Assembly (NCBI RefSeq): GCF_036588685.1
Contig: NC_086382.1
Coordinates: 60,406,987-60,470,986, forward strand
Source: Mytilus trossulus
Lineage: Eukaryota > Mollusca > Bivalvia > Mytilida > Mytilidae
Length of the DNA stretch: 64,000 nt
Direction: 5' to 3'
Shown here piece by piece: positions 1 through 11,933 of this stretch (the first letter of the stretch is position 1; every line of letters starts with the position of its first letter). The notes below the pieces were generated by a model. That model did no database searches. It was not told the origin of the DNA and worked only from the letters and a program-made list of their open reading frames with translations. The translations under genes were made by a program, and so were the position numbers.

Positions 1-60
1 GTTAGTGTTATTATCTGTAACAACATTAATTCTTTTTTTGAGTATTTTATTCTTTTATAG

Positions 61-272
61 ATGAAGTAAATCCACAACATGCAGCTGGTAGAAACGATGT
101 GGGGGATCAGAACGAACGTTATTTGTGTAAAGTTTGTTATAAAAATGCGCTAGAGGTTATTTTTTATCCATGTAAACATGTATGTTGTTGTAAGGAGTGT
201 GGTGATAAGTTATCTAACTGTCCTGTATGCAGAGAAGTCATCAGGGGGAAACTGCAGCTTTTCTTTCCATAG
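61..272 (+). CDS. Last exon of an IAP-family gene (RING finger), partial
   Basis: This is the terminal coding exon of an inhibitor-of-apoptosis gene whose upstream exons lie before the window. A pyrimidine-rich tract and AG acceptor end at base 60, the frame enters with two bases of a split codon, and it runs to a TAG at 270-272. The translation ends in a C3HC4 RING: a CKVC pair, PCKH followed by CCCKEC, then CPVC, and a hydrophobic tail LQLFFP. In known IAPs the RING is the E3 ubiquitin-ligase module and the hydrophobic tail supports RING dimerisation. The spacing matches the RING of the next gene (326-375 of its protein), so the two are probably paralogues in tandem. BIR domains are not visible because the gene is cut by the window edge. 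Confidence is high for the RING exon and moderate for the IAP assignment. Confidence 0.85.
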
Positions 273-944
273 AATTGTTATATATTTCTAATATACATAT
301 AGTCTATACGTACTGTTTTATTAATTGGAGTAACGTGCAGCTTTAGTATACCTCATTTTAGCGTTAAATTCAGGTCCTCTGCATGGTTGTGAGAAAATAG
401 ACTGTGTGATTAACACTATATTTATAACATTTTAATTAACTGTTGTGTGTATTTCTTTAGACTCTGCATGTTTTAATTAGTTAATACCATTTATATTCAT
501 TCGTTGGCTAAATCTTATTATAAGCAAAAGGATTTATAATTAACATTACATGTATATACAGAATTATTTTGTTTTTAAATATGTACTACTTTTACCTTGT
601 GTGTTCTTTTTTATCCGGCCTGATTTGTTAGTGTTGCGCCTTACAAAGTCTTTTTTTTTTAAATATATTTGCAACAAATTCTGCTCAAGCTTGTGCTAGG
701 GGTCGTCTTATGCATGCAATGGTTTTTTTCTGCTCCGTTTAGAAAGCCTAACTGTGACTTTAAGATAATGAGCATCAGTATAACCGCGGTTTCTTTGATT
801 TTTTATACGTTTTTGCTATGCATTTACTTATTTTGTGGCCTAGATGGATAACCTATATCCTTATATAAATAAATGCTACACGAATTGAATTTTGTACCTT
901 ATAGCTCATAAGAATTCAAAGATCGCTATACTTGTAATGCTTAA
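273..944 (+). other. 3' flank of the first IAP gene, no gene seen
   Basis: AT-rich sequence with no convincing coding region. The closest canonical AATAAA polyadenylation signal I found downstream of the RING exon is at 868-873, which would give a 3'UTR of about 600 bases if used. The short open frame at 669-851 has no recognisable features. Confidence 0.4.
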
Positions 945-1107
945 AGTGGCGGATCCAAGGGTGGGGGGGGGGGGGGGGGGGGTCGGGGGTATGATCCACC
1001 CTTTTTTAACAGATCAATGCATTTGAATGGCGATATATAGTTGGACTCCCTCTTTTTATCCTGTGTTGGGAACACCCTTTTTAAAATGGCTGCATGGATC
1101 GGCCCCT
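945..1107. mobile_element. Small TIR element containing a G20 tract
   Basis: The left end agtggcggatcc and the right end ggatcggcccct form imperfect inverted repeats. The interior has a run of 20 G (963-982) followed by short 'aaccccc'-like motifs. Related sequence recurs at 9922-10042 and truncated at 9350-9387. It has no coding capacity. I read it as a non-autonomous DNA element of a type common in mussels. Confidence 0.55.
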
Positions 1108-1597
1108 GTGCTTATAGATCATACTAATGTTTTGATGATCAGAGGCGAATCCATAGGTGCCCCGTTAATTTTGAGTTGCATGTAGGATTTTTTTTTTTAT
1201 CTTTTACAAGTCACACTCCTAGCGTGTGCACCCCTCCTATTTCAAAATTCTGAATACTAAAGTTAGGGATTATCAAGTGACCTTGATCAAAATAAGATAC
1301 AAATATAGACCTTTGATTTCGTTACATATAATATCATAGGTCTATATTTTAATTAGACTGAGTGACCTTAACCATGCATGAAAATGTTTGTTAAAACTTC
1401 GGCAACCACACTGCGCGAGTGTTAGCTAGGGATGTCATATACCGATTTGCTTATTTAATATCTACAACTTAATTGATAAGAATTGATTAATATACGACAG
1501 TTCACTGAATAATTTACAAATTGTAAACGCGTGAAAGATACAAAAAACAAGAATGTTTCCATAGTACACGGATGTCCAACTCGTACTTTCTATGTTC

Positions 1598-1793
1598 AGT
1601 GGACCGTGAAATTTGGGTCAAAACTCTAAATTAGTTTATATCATATCAAACATGTGTACTAAGTTTCAAGTTGATTTGAATTCAACTTCATCAAAAACTA
1701 CCTTGACCTAAAACTTGAACCTGAAGTGGAACAGATCGACGGACGGACGAACGGACGTACAGACCAGAAAACACAATGCATAAATGGAGCATA
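1598..1793 (-). repeat. Dispersed repeat with gacggacgg motifs
   Basis: A stretch that I recall as repetitive in mussels, running from 'ggaccgtgaaatttgggtc' to a cluster of ggacggacgaacggacg motifs and then 'ggagcataa'. No protein can be supported. The flanks 1108-1597 and 1794-2010 hold nothing recognisable. Confidence 0.35.
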
Positions 1794-2013
1794 AAAATTT
1801 AACATTACTATATTAACTCTCTTAAATGTCACTTTTCCTATAATTATGTGTTGCTTGTTATTATTTATAATCATATTCCAGTTAATCTCGGCAACCAAAC
1901 CGAAAATTAATTACGTCTGCGATCAACAATCACTGAATGAAATATTGTTTGTCGACAAACATCTTAAGTAATAGATGTCAAAAACGTGCCTACAGTACTT
2001 ATATATAAAAATT

Positions 2014-2160
2014 AGGATATGTGGTATGATTGCTAATGATGCAACTACCCATCAGAGTTGAAATGAAGTGAATATAATCAATTATAATAGACAACCGTTT
2101 GGACTTTAATAATGAGAAAATATGAAGCCTCAAAATGAAAAAGTTGAATCAATCCAAATA
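2014..2160 (+). repeat. R1-family dispersed repeat, diverged copy
   Basis: It begins with atgtggtatgattgc and continues with the family pattern (atgcaactacc, then a block near 'caattataatagacaacc'). It is degenerate relative to the copy at 6544. R1 is the most frequent repeat in this window. Confidence 0.5.
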
Positions 2161-2639
2161 AGAAAATTGACATCCCTATGTATAATAATGATAATTTACC
2201 AAAAAACAAAATCAAAACTGACATGAACTAGACACAATTACTGAAGCACAATACTCCTGGCTCATAACAGTACATGAACAAGTCGATCTGCTATGTAAGA
2301 GGCACAATTGGAGCACATAGGAATACCTACAAAATGTCGATAAACGAATTTGCCGAAACGTACATAGATGTCAATGAGAAAATGTCAAGCTTTAATAATT
2401 TCATCACAGGTCCAGTAAGTATTATGCTATATCTAGTCTATGTCTCTTTTCATTACAGAAGGTTTAATATGAGATGCAGCTAATAAATCTTCAACCAAAT
2501 TTTCCAATGGATCGTAAGAAAACTTCTGATGAGATTTATTGGTAGTGTCTTATATGATACGATTGTTTGTTATAGTATCTTGCACAGTCAAAACATCTTA
2601 CTTGTACTAGTAACTGGTTTAGTAAATCCGGGTGCGGGG

Positions 2640-2910
2640 TTTTCTCGCTGAGTAGAGGACTTATTGTAGGCCTTCGGCTGTTGTCTTCTCTTTGATCAGG
2701 TTGTTGTCCCTTTGACGATTCCCCACTTCCATTCTTAATTTTAATAATTCAATCGCAAAAGACTTGGATAACATGAAAGAGAGGCGGAAGAAACTCGTAA
2801 ATTTAAGACAAACCGACAGACCTGTTGGTGACCTTCTGCTGTTGTTTTTTTATTTGGTCGGGTTGTTGTCTCTTTGACACATTCCCCATGTCCATTCTCA
2901 ATTTTAACAT
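2640..2910 (-). repeat. Two adjacent R2-family repeat copies
   Basis: Two direct copies, roughly 2650-2740 and 2820-2910, each carry ctgttgt, a ggttgttgtc tctttgac block and 'ccattctcaatttt'. The same family is on the plus strand at 14686, 18975 and 40742 as 'gaatggaaatggggaa ... caacaacccgacc'. A SINE-like or other short element is likely. Its class is not resolved. Confidence 0.55.
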
Positions 2911-3104
2911 CTATATTCATGAATTATCTTAATCAACGTTTTCGCAATTAGGACCTTAAACTTTTGACTAAGATAAATATGCTTTTTATATCGTTTCTAT
3001 GCAGCTAAATGTGAGTTGCACTAACTACTTATACATATAAAATGAAACAAAATCGTAATAAAGACTTTCACTTAAAATTTAAGTTGTTTAAATTTTAGAC
3101 GTTA

Positions 3105-3300
3105 TGAATGCTTTGTTGAAGCCGCGTAAAACTGTCTTATAGGAAAGACCAGTAAATTTTAATAGAACGATAAATAGATAATCGGGTTTACTTCGTACAA
3201 ATATCATAAAATATCGGCCGTTCGACACAATGTGACGTTTTTTTGCTCGTTCGATGTGCTCACTCGCCAAAAAGGTTCACACATGTGGCACGCTGCTGAT
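3105..3300 (-). repeat. Dispersed repeat shared with 28910-29080
   Basis: Read on the minus strand, this matches the plus strand around 28910-29080: tgtgaacctttttggcgag, then gcgaacgagcaaa-like sequence, gattatctgtttattgttc-like sequence, and a block ending near ttttacgc. It has no coding content. Confidence 0.45.
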
Positions 3301-3339
3301 ATTATACGACATTAATGTATAGAAAACCCGATAATTTAT

Positions 3340-3515
3340 ACTTTGAATGGTTTTACATTGTCTTATCGGGGCCTTTTATAGCTTACTATGCGGTATGGGC
3401 TTTGCTCATTGTTGAAGGCCGTACGATGACCTATATTTGTTAATGTTTACATGTCATTTTGGTCTTTTGTGGATAGTTGTCTCATTGGCAATCATACCAC
3501 ATCTTCTTTTTTATA
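3340..3515 (-). repeat. R1-family dispersed repeat
   Basis: A minus-strand copy holding, in plus-strand order, ggccttttatagcttacta, gttgaaggccgta, tggatagttgtctcattgg and accacatcttctttttt. It matches the reverse complement of the copy at 6544. Confidence 0.7.
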
Positions 3516-4152
3516 TTTGATTTTTTTTTTCAAGTAAAAAAGAACATTCATTCAAAACGTCTGTAAGATATTTGTTTACGATCTTATCTAAACTGTTTCC
3601 TAAGTCTGTAAAATATTAGTTACCCAGATCATTTGTTTGTTAAGGGTGGCAACTCTGAAAACCAGATTACTTATATAAATAACTTTACTCTCAATTAGAG
3701 AAGAATAATTAAATTTAAAAATGCAGCCAGATTCTTTACGCTTAAAAAGTGGTCCCTTATATCATCAGACATTTCGTCAGTCTCATCTTTTGACATTCTG
3801 ATTCTTTTGCTATATGAAGGATATGGATGCGGCCCGATTTCACCTTTTTGCGTTTTCGCGTTTTTCCCTTGGAAATTACTCTGCAAACGCTAAATCGATA
3901 AATCGTGAGATGCAAAATCGAGAAATTGAGATATTAGGAAATCGGCAAATCGAAAGATCAAGAAAGTGAAACTTCGAGAAATCAAGAAATCAAGAACGTG
4001 GAAACGCAAAAGCGAAAACGGGAAACTACCAGTGTGATCGGCTACAGAGATATTATAGTACTCACTAAACACTAAAAGACTCAGTAAAGACTAAATGAAA
4101 TAGATTTTCTCGATTTCATGTGAAAGTAGAAAACGCGGAAATATGGGGTTTT

Positions 4153-4221
4153 CTATCCATACCCGAACGAAGAATCACGTGATTTTACGAAAAACGTGAT
4201 TTTTCGTATGGGTGTGGATAG
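4153..4221. repeat. Imperfect inverted repeat (hairpin)
   Basis: The arms begin ctatccatacccgaacg and end cgtatgggtgtggatag, with about four mismatches over 27 bases, around an AT-rich loop containing two cgtgatttt motifs. The surrounding stretch 3520-4990 holds no gene that can be supported. Confidence 0.5.
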
Positions 4222-4996
4222 ATGAATGCAGGACAGACTTGAAGTCTCTGGACTAAAAGTCACAGACAAAAAGTCACGGACAAAAAGACACAATTCGTTT
4301 TTTCTAATTATTTTCTTTGAATAGAAAAATGCTTATTTCCACACAAATATTTTTGTATTTTTCTTGAACTATTGAATATAAACCAACTTTTTAAACAAAA
4401 TTTATCAAAAAAATAACAAAGATAATCAAATTATTGTTAACTTCGAAAACAATAGGTCCAAGTGGCTTGGCACTTAAATTGCTTCATGGTGCAAAGAAAT
4501 ATAGCTTTTGCATGATTAAAATTAAATAAATCTTCATTTTTCAAGTATGATGACACATTTCCTAATCTGCTATATGAATATATGTATTAATAAGTAAATA
4601 TTTCAAGATCATTTCTCTTACATATTCAAATCTGAATTGCCAACACCTTATTTGTGACTTTTTGTCCTGTGACTTTCTGTCCGTTTACCTGGATAGATTT
4701 CCCCATATTGACAGAAACAAGTGCCTGTGATATTGACCAAGTCTAATATTTTTTCACTTGACTATTTATAGATACTATATTATGGTTCGTTGCATTGGTA
4801 ATAAGCGTTACCTTTCGGTCTTAACATAAACCAAACAAATAAAACCCAAACAAAGTTTTTTTTAACTTTGGAATTTCGCATTTGACATTTGAGACAAACT
4901 AGAACGCTTGCATAAATTATAATATGCATTAAATGTGTTGGTTTATAGATGTATGAAGAGAATGTGATAAAATGGTAAGACAAATCCCCTACCGCC

Positions 4997-5080
4997 CACA
5001 GGCACTTGTTTCTATCCATTGGAAGAACCACTATCAACGTTGATAGTGGTTCTTCCAATGGATAGAAACAAGTGCCTGTG
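4997..5080. mobile_element. 84-bp perfect palindrome with 8-bp flanking direct repeats
   Basis: The 42-base arm cacaggcacttg...actatcaac is followed immediately by its exact reverse complement, with no spacer. The 8 bases before it (4989-4996) and after it (5081-5088) are both ctaccgcc. Part of the arm (gaaacaagtgcctgtg) also occurs alone at about 4713-4728. Eight-base target duplications are a hAT-superfamily habit, so this may be a minimal paired-end hAT relic. That assignment is inference. Confidence 0.6.
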
Positions 5081-5088
5081 CTACCGCC

Positions 5089-6065
5089 TCCAGCAGTGGC
5101 TAACATGTAAAATTTAGGTATTTTCCCTAGTCCTGCCACCTCTAGTGTTTAGTTTCTTTTCAAACAATACATTATGTAATTTCCAAATACTTTACTCATT
5201 TTAAGTATAACTTTTGATAAGATTGCAGTGTGGCAGAGTTGCTTGGATGTTAATTTAGCTGGGTCCAGCAGTTGGTCAGTATATTATAATTTAGTTTACT
5301 AATGATCACTAGTACATGTTTTAATGCATTGCTACTTAGTTTTATGTGACAGTGGCTGTTCTAGTGTTTTTATGCTTTCTTTTCTTATAGTTTGACACAA
5401 AAATTGACAGAAACTTCTCTGTGGTTCAATGTACTGCTTTACAAAATGTCAATGAAACCGATGAATGGAGATGCTCATGGGGTATTTGAATATGGTGCGG
5501 TGTATAAGTGCACCTAAGACTTATTACTTCACTTCATTCAACTGATAATACCAATACATAAACCTGGATAATATTGATTGAACACATTCATAACGTAACT
5601 TTTATTTCATAAAATTATCTGTTCAAATGGTTTCTTAATTTCTAAATTTGCGTAATGAGTGTCCAAAATTAGGGAAACCCCTGTTCTGAGAATTCCTCCA
5701 ATGTCTAGTAATTTTGTGCCTGCCTTCCAAAAATAGCTTATTTTGAATAACAGAAAGATTTTCTGTTACGAAATATAGCTCACTTTGAACCAATTTTAGG
5801 ATGCGGAAAAAATTAAAAAAAATGATCTGATATAATAAAAATTGGCCAAATAATGTAAATTACAGGAATGCAGTTATTATTGAAATCTTGAACTAATCAA
5901 TTTAATTCTTTTTTATCCCTTCGGAAGGCTAAAACAATTACAAGAACGATTTTATTTGTTTTACCATGTTGATATGACGAAATCAGCTAATATGCGGTAT
6001 CACTGGCATCACAGACACCAGGACTTCAGTGTACATGATTATTTACTTGTCTTGATACAAAAAGT
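5089..6065. other. Non-coding stretch, nothing recognised
   Basis: AT-rich with frequent stops in all frames. I see no exon with splice signals and no structured repeat. Confidence 0.4.
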
Positions 6066-6069
6066 GTCC

Positions 6070-7110
6070 TCTGTAGCATAGAGGGAATTAAGTTTTACCC
6101 TAGTGTCTGTCTGTATGTCTCAAAATAATGTTACTGTTCTCTAATTTCAGTTTGCCTCAACCAAAATGTCATGAAAATAAATTATATATATACCCTTTAC
6201 AAACATGACAAATGGAAAAATTGCTGATTTTTTTTGTTTTGTTCCCCGAATTATTAGTTTGCCCCAACCAAATATTATGAAACACTTTTTACCACAAAAG
6301 GCAGATAAGGTTTGAATAAGGATGGAATCACTTTTATCTTTCTAGAGTTATGCCCCATTTACCATGTTTACAAATTTATGGAAAAATTGCTGATTTTTCT
6401 TTATTTCTGTTCTCTAATTAACTTTAGTTTGCCCTAACATAACATAATGAAATTTCTACACAATGCTTATTAATTACAAATGTACCACAGACACTCAGAT
6501 CAAGTATGAATTTGGGTAGTGTTACGCCTACAATATAATTTAAAAAAGAAGATGTGGTATGATTGCCAATGAGACAACTATCAATAAATACCAAAATGAC
6601 ACAAACATTAACAATTATAGGTCACCGTACAGACTTCAACAATGAGCAAAGCCCATACCGCATATAGTCAGCTTTAAAAGGCCCCGTTAAGACAATGTAA
6701 AACAATTTAAGCGAGAAAACTAACGGCCTTATTTATGTATAAAAATGAACGAAAAACAAATATGTAACGCATAAACAAACGACAACCACTGAATTACAGT
6801 CTCCTGACTAGGGACAGGCACATACATAAATAATGTGGCGGGGTTAAACATGTTAGCGGGATCCCAACCCTCCCCCTAACCTGGGACAGTAGTATAACAG
6901 TACAACATACGAACGAACTATAAAAATCAGTTGAAAAAGGCTTAACTCATCAGATAGACAAAAAATAAAAGTGGACGTGGCCGGGTACAATGTATATCAT
7001 GTATTTTTTTTGGGTTATGCATATGGCTCTTTATAAATTTATATGCCAATGGGGGCATCATTTGTGTCCTATGGACTCATTGCCCATTTATTTTAGTTAT
7101 ACCTGGTAGT
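6070..7110 (+). repeat. Tandem-like repeat with a nested R1 insertion
   Basis: Segments at 6130-6230, 6250-6410 and 6415-6530 share 'agtttgccccaaccaaa' and 'ggaaaaattgctgatttttt' motifs. The series is interrupted at about 6544 by an R1 element and appears to resume at about 7010 with 'gggttatgcatatggctc' and 'gggggcatcatttgtgtcc'. R1 therefore inserted into an older repeat. No coding region is supported. Confidence 0.5.
6544..6992 (+). mobile_element. Near full-length R1-family element
   Basis: The longest R1 copy here, about 450 bp. It starts aaaaaagaagatgtggtatg and includes tgccaatgagacaact, caccgtacagacttcaac, cttaactcatcagatagac and ggacgtggccgggtac. The copy at 39532 covers the same segments, with a deletion. 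It has no open frame of note and is a non-autonomous element, possibly SINE-like. Confidence 0.65.
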
Positions 7111-8811
7111 CCTTGTACCTAGTGGATAAATACAATATGTGCAAAGCAGGGGAGCTGGAAATCAATTGTTTTATTTTGCTTTTTACCTATAAATAGAAGT
7201 CTAAGTTTTATATACATATAGATAGAAGAGCAAACTATAAAAGCCCCAAAAATGATAAGTATAAAACCATTCAAACAGGAAAACTAACAGTCTCTAATCT
7301 ATATAAAAAACAAGAAACACTTAATATTGTATGTATATTTCAAAACAATGATACACATGTATATGATTTTAATAAGTCAATTAATCTCATATAAGTCAAA
7401 AATATCAAATAAATTTTTCTTCAAGTCCCCAAGTTATAAAAATACACTTTAAAAAGCCATGGTTAATACACTTACAAACTGTGATAAGATTAGGGACTGT
7501 TATCTGATTTTTTTTTTAGAGAAAATTAATTGCAATGTAAGTCATGAACTTTTCAAGATAAATTACAATCATGGTTATTCATACATATGTTTGTAAAAGA
7601 ACCACATACATGTATCTTTTTAATTCTCAGAAAAGTTACATTGTCATAGGGGATCGATGTATCCTTCTCATAAATTTTAAGTAAGTGTTTCATCCTGTCA
7701 TAAGAAAAATAGATTGACCTGAACAAGCCTGTATCTTTCCAACTAAGACAAGTGAAAAAAATATAAAGTGATCAATCTTTTATCATAATACATAATTTGA
7801 CTCAAGTCAGTTTAATTATTTAGATAAAAATATTTGGTTTAAGGGGAGACAACACTGTAAAATTTCTGGTATTTTGTTGGAAAGGAATATTGAAACCTAA
7901 TAAATACATGTACATGTATATAGCTTATTTTACAACCAATGGATTATACATGTAACATTACTGCATATAATTACTAAGACATTCAGTCAGTATAGGCCAT
8001 TAAATTTTGTATCTTTGCAAAGTCTACATTTTTATCTGTTATGGTTCACCAGAATGACCAGTGTCCCAGAAATTTTCATAAGTGGGGGCCCACTGACTGC
8101 CTCAGAGAGGCACGCTCTAGTCATGCTTCAGTGATTCTGTATGTAATCATTTATTCTCTAAAAAGGAGGGACCTTGCCTTCTGCCCCTCTTATTGAATAA
8201 AATCTACCTTACATGTAGGTCACCTGACCTTTACTTCATATCATGAATGATTGATCAAGGCTAAGCTTTCTTGTTTAAGTCTGTATTTCAGATTGTACTA
8301 TAAGCAATACATATTTGTATAGATTGAATGAATTTAAGACATGTAGTCATGTACAAAATTTACCAAAGTTAATCTGCATGACCTTGACTTCATTTTCTTC
8401 ATTCATTTGTTAATATTATATTTTTGGGGTTACATGTATGTCTACATGTAGATCGATATCTGTTTCTAAGAAACTATAAAATTTACAAAAGGTCAACTAT
8501 TTTTGGTGTATGGATTTTTTAAAGGTGTTCATGTCCATTTGGCAGATTATAAGCTGACCTTGACAATTTTCAAGGTTTATGTGGTCAACATTGAGTTTTC
8601 GTGGTAAAAATTGTTTCTCAGAAACTTGAATTTATGTATGAAATTATAATCATAAGGTGTATATATATCTGTCTGACCGAGTTCAGATGACCAGTGTTTC
8701 TCTCACTTCTAATGATGTATGCTTAGTACAGAATAAGCTAATTTTGAAGTCTTTGGAATTGACCAAATCAAGCCTAACCTACAACCTTGCACACGCTAAT
8801 TGAACTCACTG
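7111..8811. other. Non-coding stretch with a partial R1 copy
   Basis: About 7220-7320 carries the R1 internal part (aaactataaaagcccc, aaaccattcaaacagg, ctaatctatataaa). The rest is AT-rich, with no supported exon, RNA gene or long repeat. Confidence 0.4.
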
Positions 8812-9960
8812 CCATGCGTGTCTGAGGTGATTCTTCATCTGAAATGAGATTCAGTGGCCCCCTGGATCCGTCTATTACATTGAAAGTATATAATTTGGAT
8901 TCTGCTGTCCAATGTGAATCATTAATACATAATGAACTAAGTCCGATAACAGATTATTAACTCTGAGATTCCTACTCTGACATCAAACTGCTGTTTTGCC
9001 ATACAAGCTGGGCTGTCGGACTAATAAAAAAGTACTTCTAGATCATGTTGATGTACAATGTATATACTAAAGAGTGAAATCAAGATTGCTTGATTGATTG
9101 ACCATATTGCTTGATTCTGGGTGTTTTAAACTCTAGCTGGCTGTACATAATCAAGGGGATAGAAATTAACACAAAGTTTCAGTAATACATGTACATATAA
9201 ATCATATGTTCATGATCAGTTGATCAAGAAGTATCAGACTCCAGACAGCTGACCAGTTAAGTTAGTTCAACTTCATGTGACTAAATAGATAAATACTATA
9301 GCTTATATTCTGATGATGTAAATGAAGAATGTTTCTTAAAAAAAATCACAGTGGCAGATCCAGGGGGAGGAAGTTCCTGGGGTTGTACCATGCGTGACTG
9401 AGGTGATTCTTCATCTGATATGACCTTCAGTGGCCATCTGGATCCGCCTATTACATTGAAAGTATATAATTGGGATTCTGCTGTCCAATGTGAATCATTA
9501 ATACAGAATGAACTAAGTCTGATTACAGATTATTAACTCTGAGATTCCTTACTCTGACATCAAACTGCTGTTTTGCCATACAAGCGGGGCTGTCGGACTA
9601 ATAAAAAGTACTTCTAGATCATGTTGATGTACAATGTATATACTAAAGAGTGAAATCAAGATTGCTTGATTGATTGACCATATTGCTTGATTCTTGGTGT
9701 TTTAAGCTCTAGCTGGCTGTACATAATCAAGGGGATAGAAATTAACACAAAGTTTCAGTAATACAATGTACATATAAATCATATGTTCATGATCAGTTGA
9801 TCAAGAAGTATCAGACTCCAGACAGCTGACCAGTTAAGTAAGTTCAGCTTCATGTGACTTAGATAAATACTATAGCTTATATTCTGATGATGTAAAGGGA
9901 GAATGTTTCTTAAAAAAATCTCAGTGGCAAATACAGGGGGAGGAGGTTCCAAGGGGCTGA
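8812..9960 (+). repeat. 576-bp tandem duplication
   Basis: Two head-to-tail copies start at 8812 (ccatgcgtgtctgagg) and 9388 (ccatgcgtgactgagg). They are highly similar throughout: gattctgctgtccaatg, gtcggactaataaaaa and tgaccagttaagt are all shared. Each copy ends inside the gtggc..atccagggggagg element also seen at 945-1107. No coding function is visible. Confidence 0.85.
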
Positions 9961-10042
9961 ACCCCCCTTCTTTTTGGACAATTAATATCAATGCATATGA
10001 ATGATATGAATGGGGACATATGGTTGTGAACCCCCCCCCCAA
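9922..10042 (+). mobile_element. Truncated copy of the gtggcggatcc TIR element
   Basis: It starts cagtggcaaatacaggggg, continues with gaacccccc, tttttggacaattaat and atgaatggggacatatgg, and ends in a C-rich tract. The internal order matches the element at 945-1107. The right terminal repeat is missing. Confidence 0.5.
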
Positions 10043-11933
10043 ATATCTTAAAAAGCTTATTTTTAAAGTCAAAACATATTTATTTATTTTGAAAGGAAGT
10101 TGACTTAAGGAAGGGTACATGTATATACGTCAAGGGTTTATCATGTTTACATCTGATCTATCATATGAGTAAATACAAGTAGGTAACTAAGATGTTGTAG
10201 GTGTCAACGTAAGGATAGGAAATACATACAATATATCAGGTTTGTCTTCAGTTGACCTTCAACTTACATTTTTGTACTCTTAAACAATAAAACTATTTTA
10301 CATTCATGATATTTGTATGTCTACATTTTTGTATCGATCTGGGTCAATTCAATTTAAATTGTTCTAAAAGGTAGGTGATATATGATTGAAATGTTGAATG
10401 AAGTTCTATAAAAGAATGTCAATTATTTAAATCTTTAGTTAAACAGATCAACTTGAACTTTATGCGTATGAATTTAATTTTAGATTTAACAATATGAAAA
10501 TTTCAGCAAAAAAAATGGTAATGGTAGATTTGTTTTTGTCTTTGTTCAAAAATAGTTACATGTACTTCATGTTTTCAAAATACTGTGAATTATAGTATAG
10601 TTATTTATATCCCCAAAAAAATGGATGTATATGGATATTAATGTAAAAAAATATATATGGAATAGTTGATCTATATATATAAAAAAAAGATGTCCCAGTA
10701 TGATTGCTTAAATGAGACAATTGTCAACCAGAGATCAATTGATGCAGAAGTTTGCAAACATAGGTCTTCAGTCTAATGATTTAGTACTTAAGAACCACAA
10801 AATGTATGTGTATTATTTAACCTCAGAAATGAAGGTACATGTATATTGTACATACATTTGTATTATGTACACAGTGTAGGCCTGGATCTGTTACTTTGAT
10901 TAGCTTGATATCAGACACAAAACATGTAGTATGAATGAATTAAATGAATTGATAAATGTATAATGTACCACATTTGAAGACCATCAAAAAGTATTTACCG
11001 TAAAGTATTAAATATATCTAGGTCACCCTAATGAAATTGTTTATTTAATCATTGCCTTTAATGTATTACCTTTTATATATAGGGTGTAATATATATATTT
11101 AAGGGGAGCATTGACATGTGGATTGTTTTCATGGTAGAGTTAATTTATTTTGCATATTTAAATGAAGGCATCATCTACTTAAAGTTACAGTTTTACAATT
11201 AGTAGCCAGTTAAATTGAAATTTTAGCAGTATAAGTTCATAACATAAGGTGATAAAAGGTCAACAGGAAAACAATTAGTTAAATTTCTAAATTTTACGGC
11301 AAATCTTGAATCATCATCAACTATTGTAAGATTATGAGGAAAAAGAAACAAATTTATTTCCTCTAAATATTTATTATTAAGCATATTTAAAAGTAAGTAA
11401 GCAAAATGTGTTGTCGATATATATGAAATAATTTTTCCATGACCATGATTAAGGTTTAAATACAATTTGATCTAAACATTTTTTTTGAAGGAATAATGTA
11501 CTTTAGTAAATTCTATACACAATACATTTTTTTTTGTATGTATTGTGTATAGAATTTACTTAATTATTTTACCCCTTGTTAATTGTTTTTACTATGCCCC
11601 ATTTATGGGCATTATATGTTTTCTAGTATGTGGTCTGTAGTCCCCCACTATATGTGTAGCTATCCACTTGCATTTGTGGATAGTGAGGACTGGCTTTTGT
11701 CAGACTAGATAAAGCTTTCCCTGAGAAGTTTTGTCAAATTTTTTGACAGCTTTGGTTGATGATTCCAACTTGGACTGAGCCTGAATTTTACTACTCTGCA
11801 ATTGTGAGAATAAAACACTTATAAACACAGTAGTTAAATATGTACAGAATCTTTACTGAGAGATATAAAATATATTTTTATTTGTTGTTCACTTTTATTT
11901 ATTTCTATTTCTATTTTAAGAGAATAACATATC
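10043..11933. other. Upstream region of the RING-bearing IAP gene
   Basis: AT-rich and non-coding. It contains a short R1 fragment (about 10681-10770) and a 23-bp perfect inverted repeat (11505-11527 with 11538-11560, agtaaattctatacac). A splice acceptor (ctattttaag, ending 11920) precedes the ATG by 13 bases, so an untranslated first exon probably lies somewhere in this interval. I could not locate it. Confidence 0.45.

Noticed and set aside
4780-5139. 119-aa minus-strand open frame
   Set aside because: Runs across the 84-bp palindrome and has no family features.
9779-10120. 113-aa minus-strand open frame
   Set aside because: Covers the end of a tandem duplication and a small TIR element. 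The poly-Pro run is a C-tract artefact.
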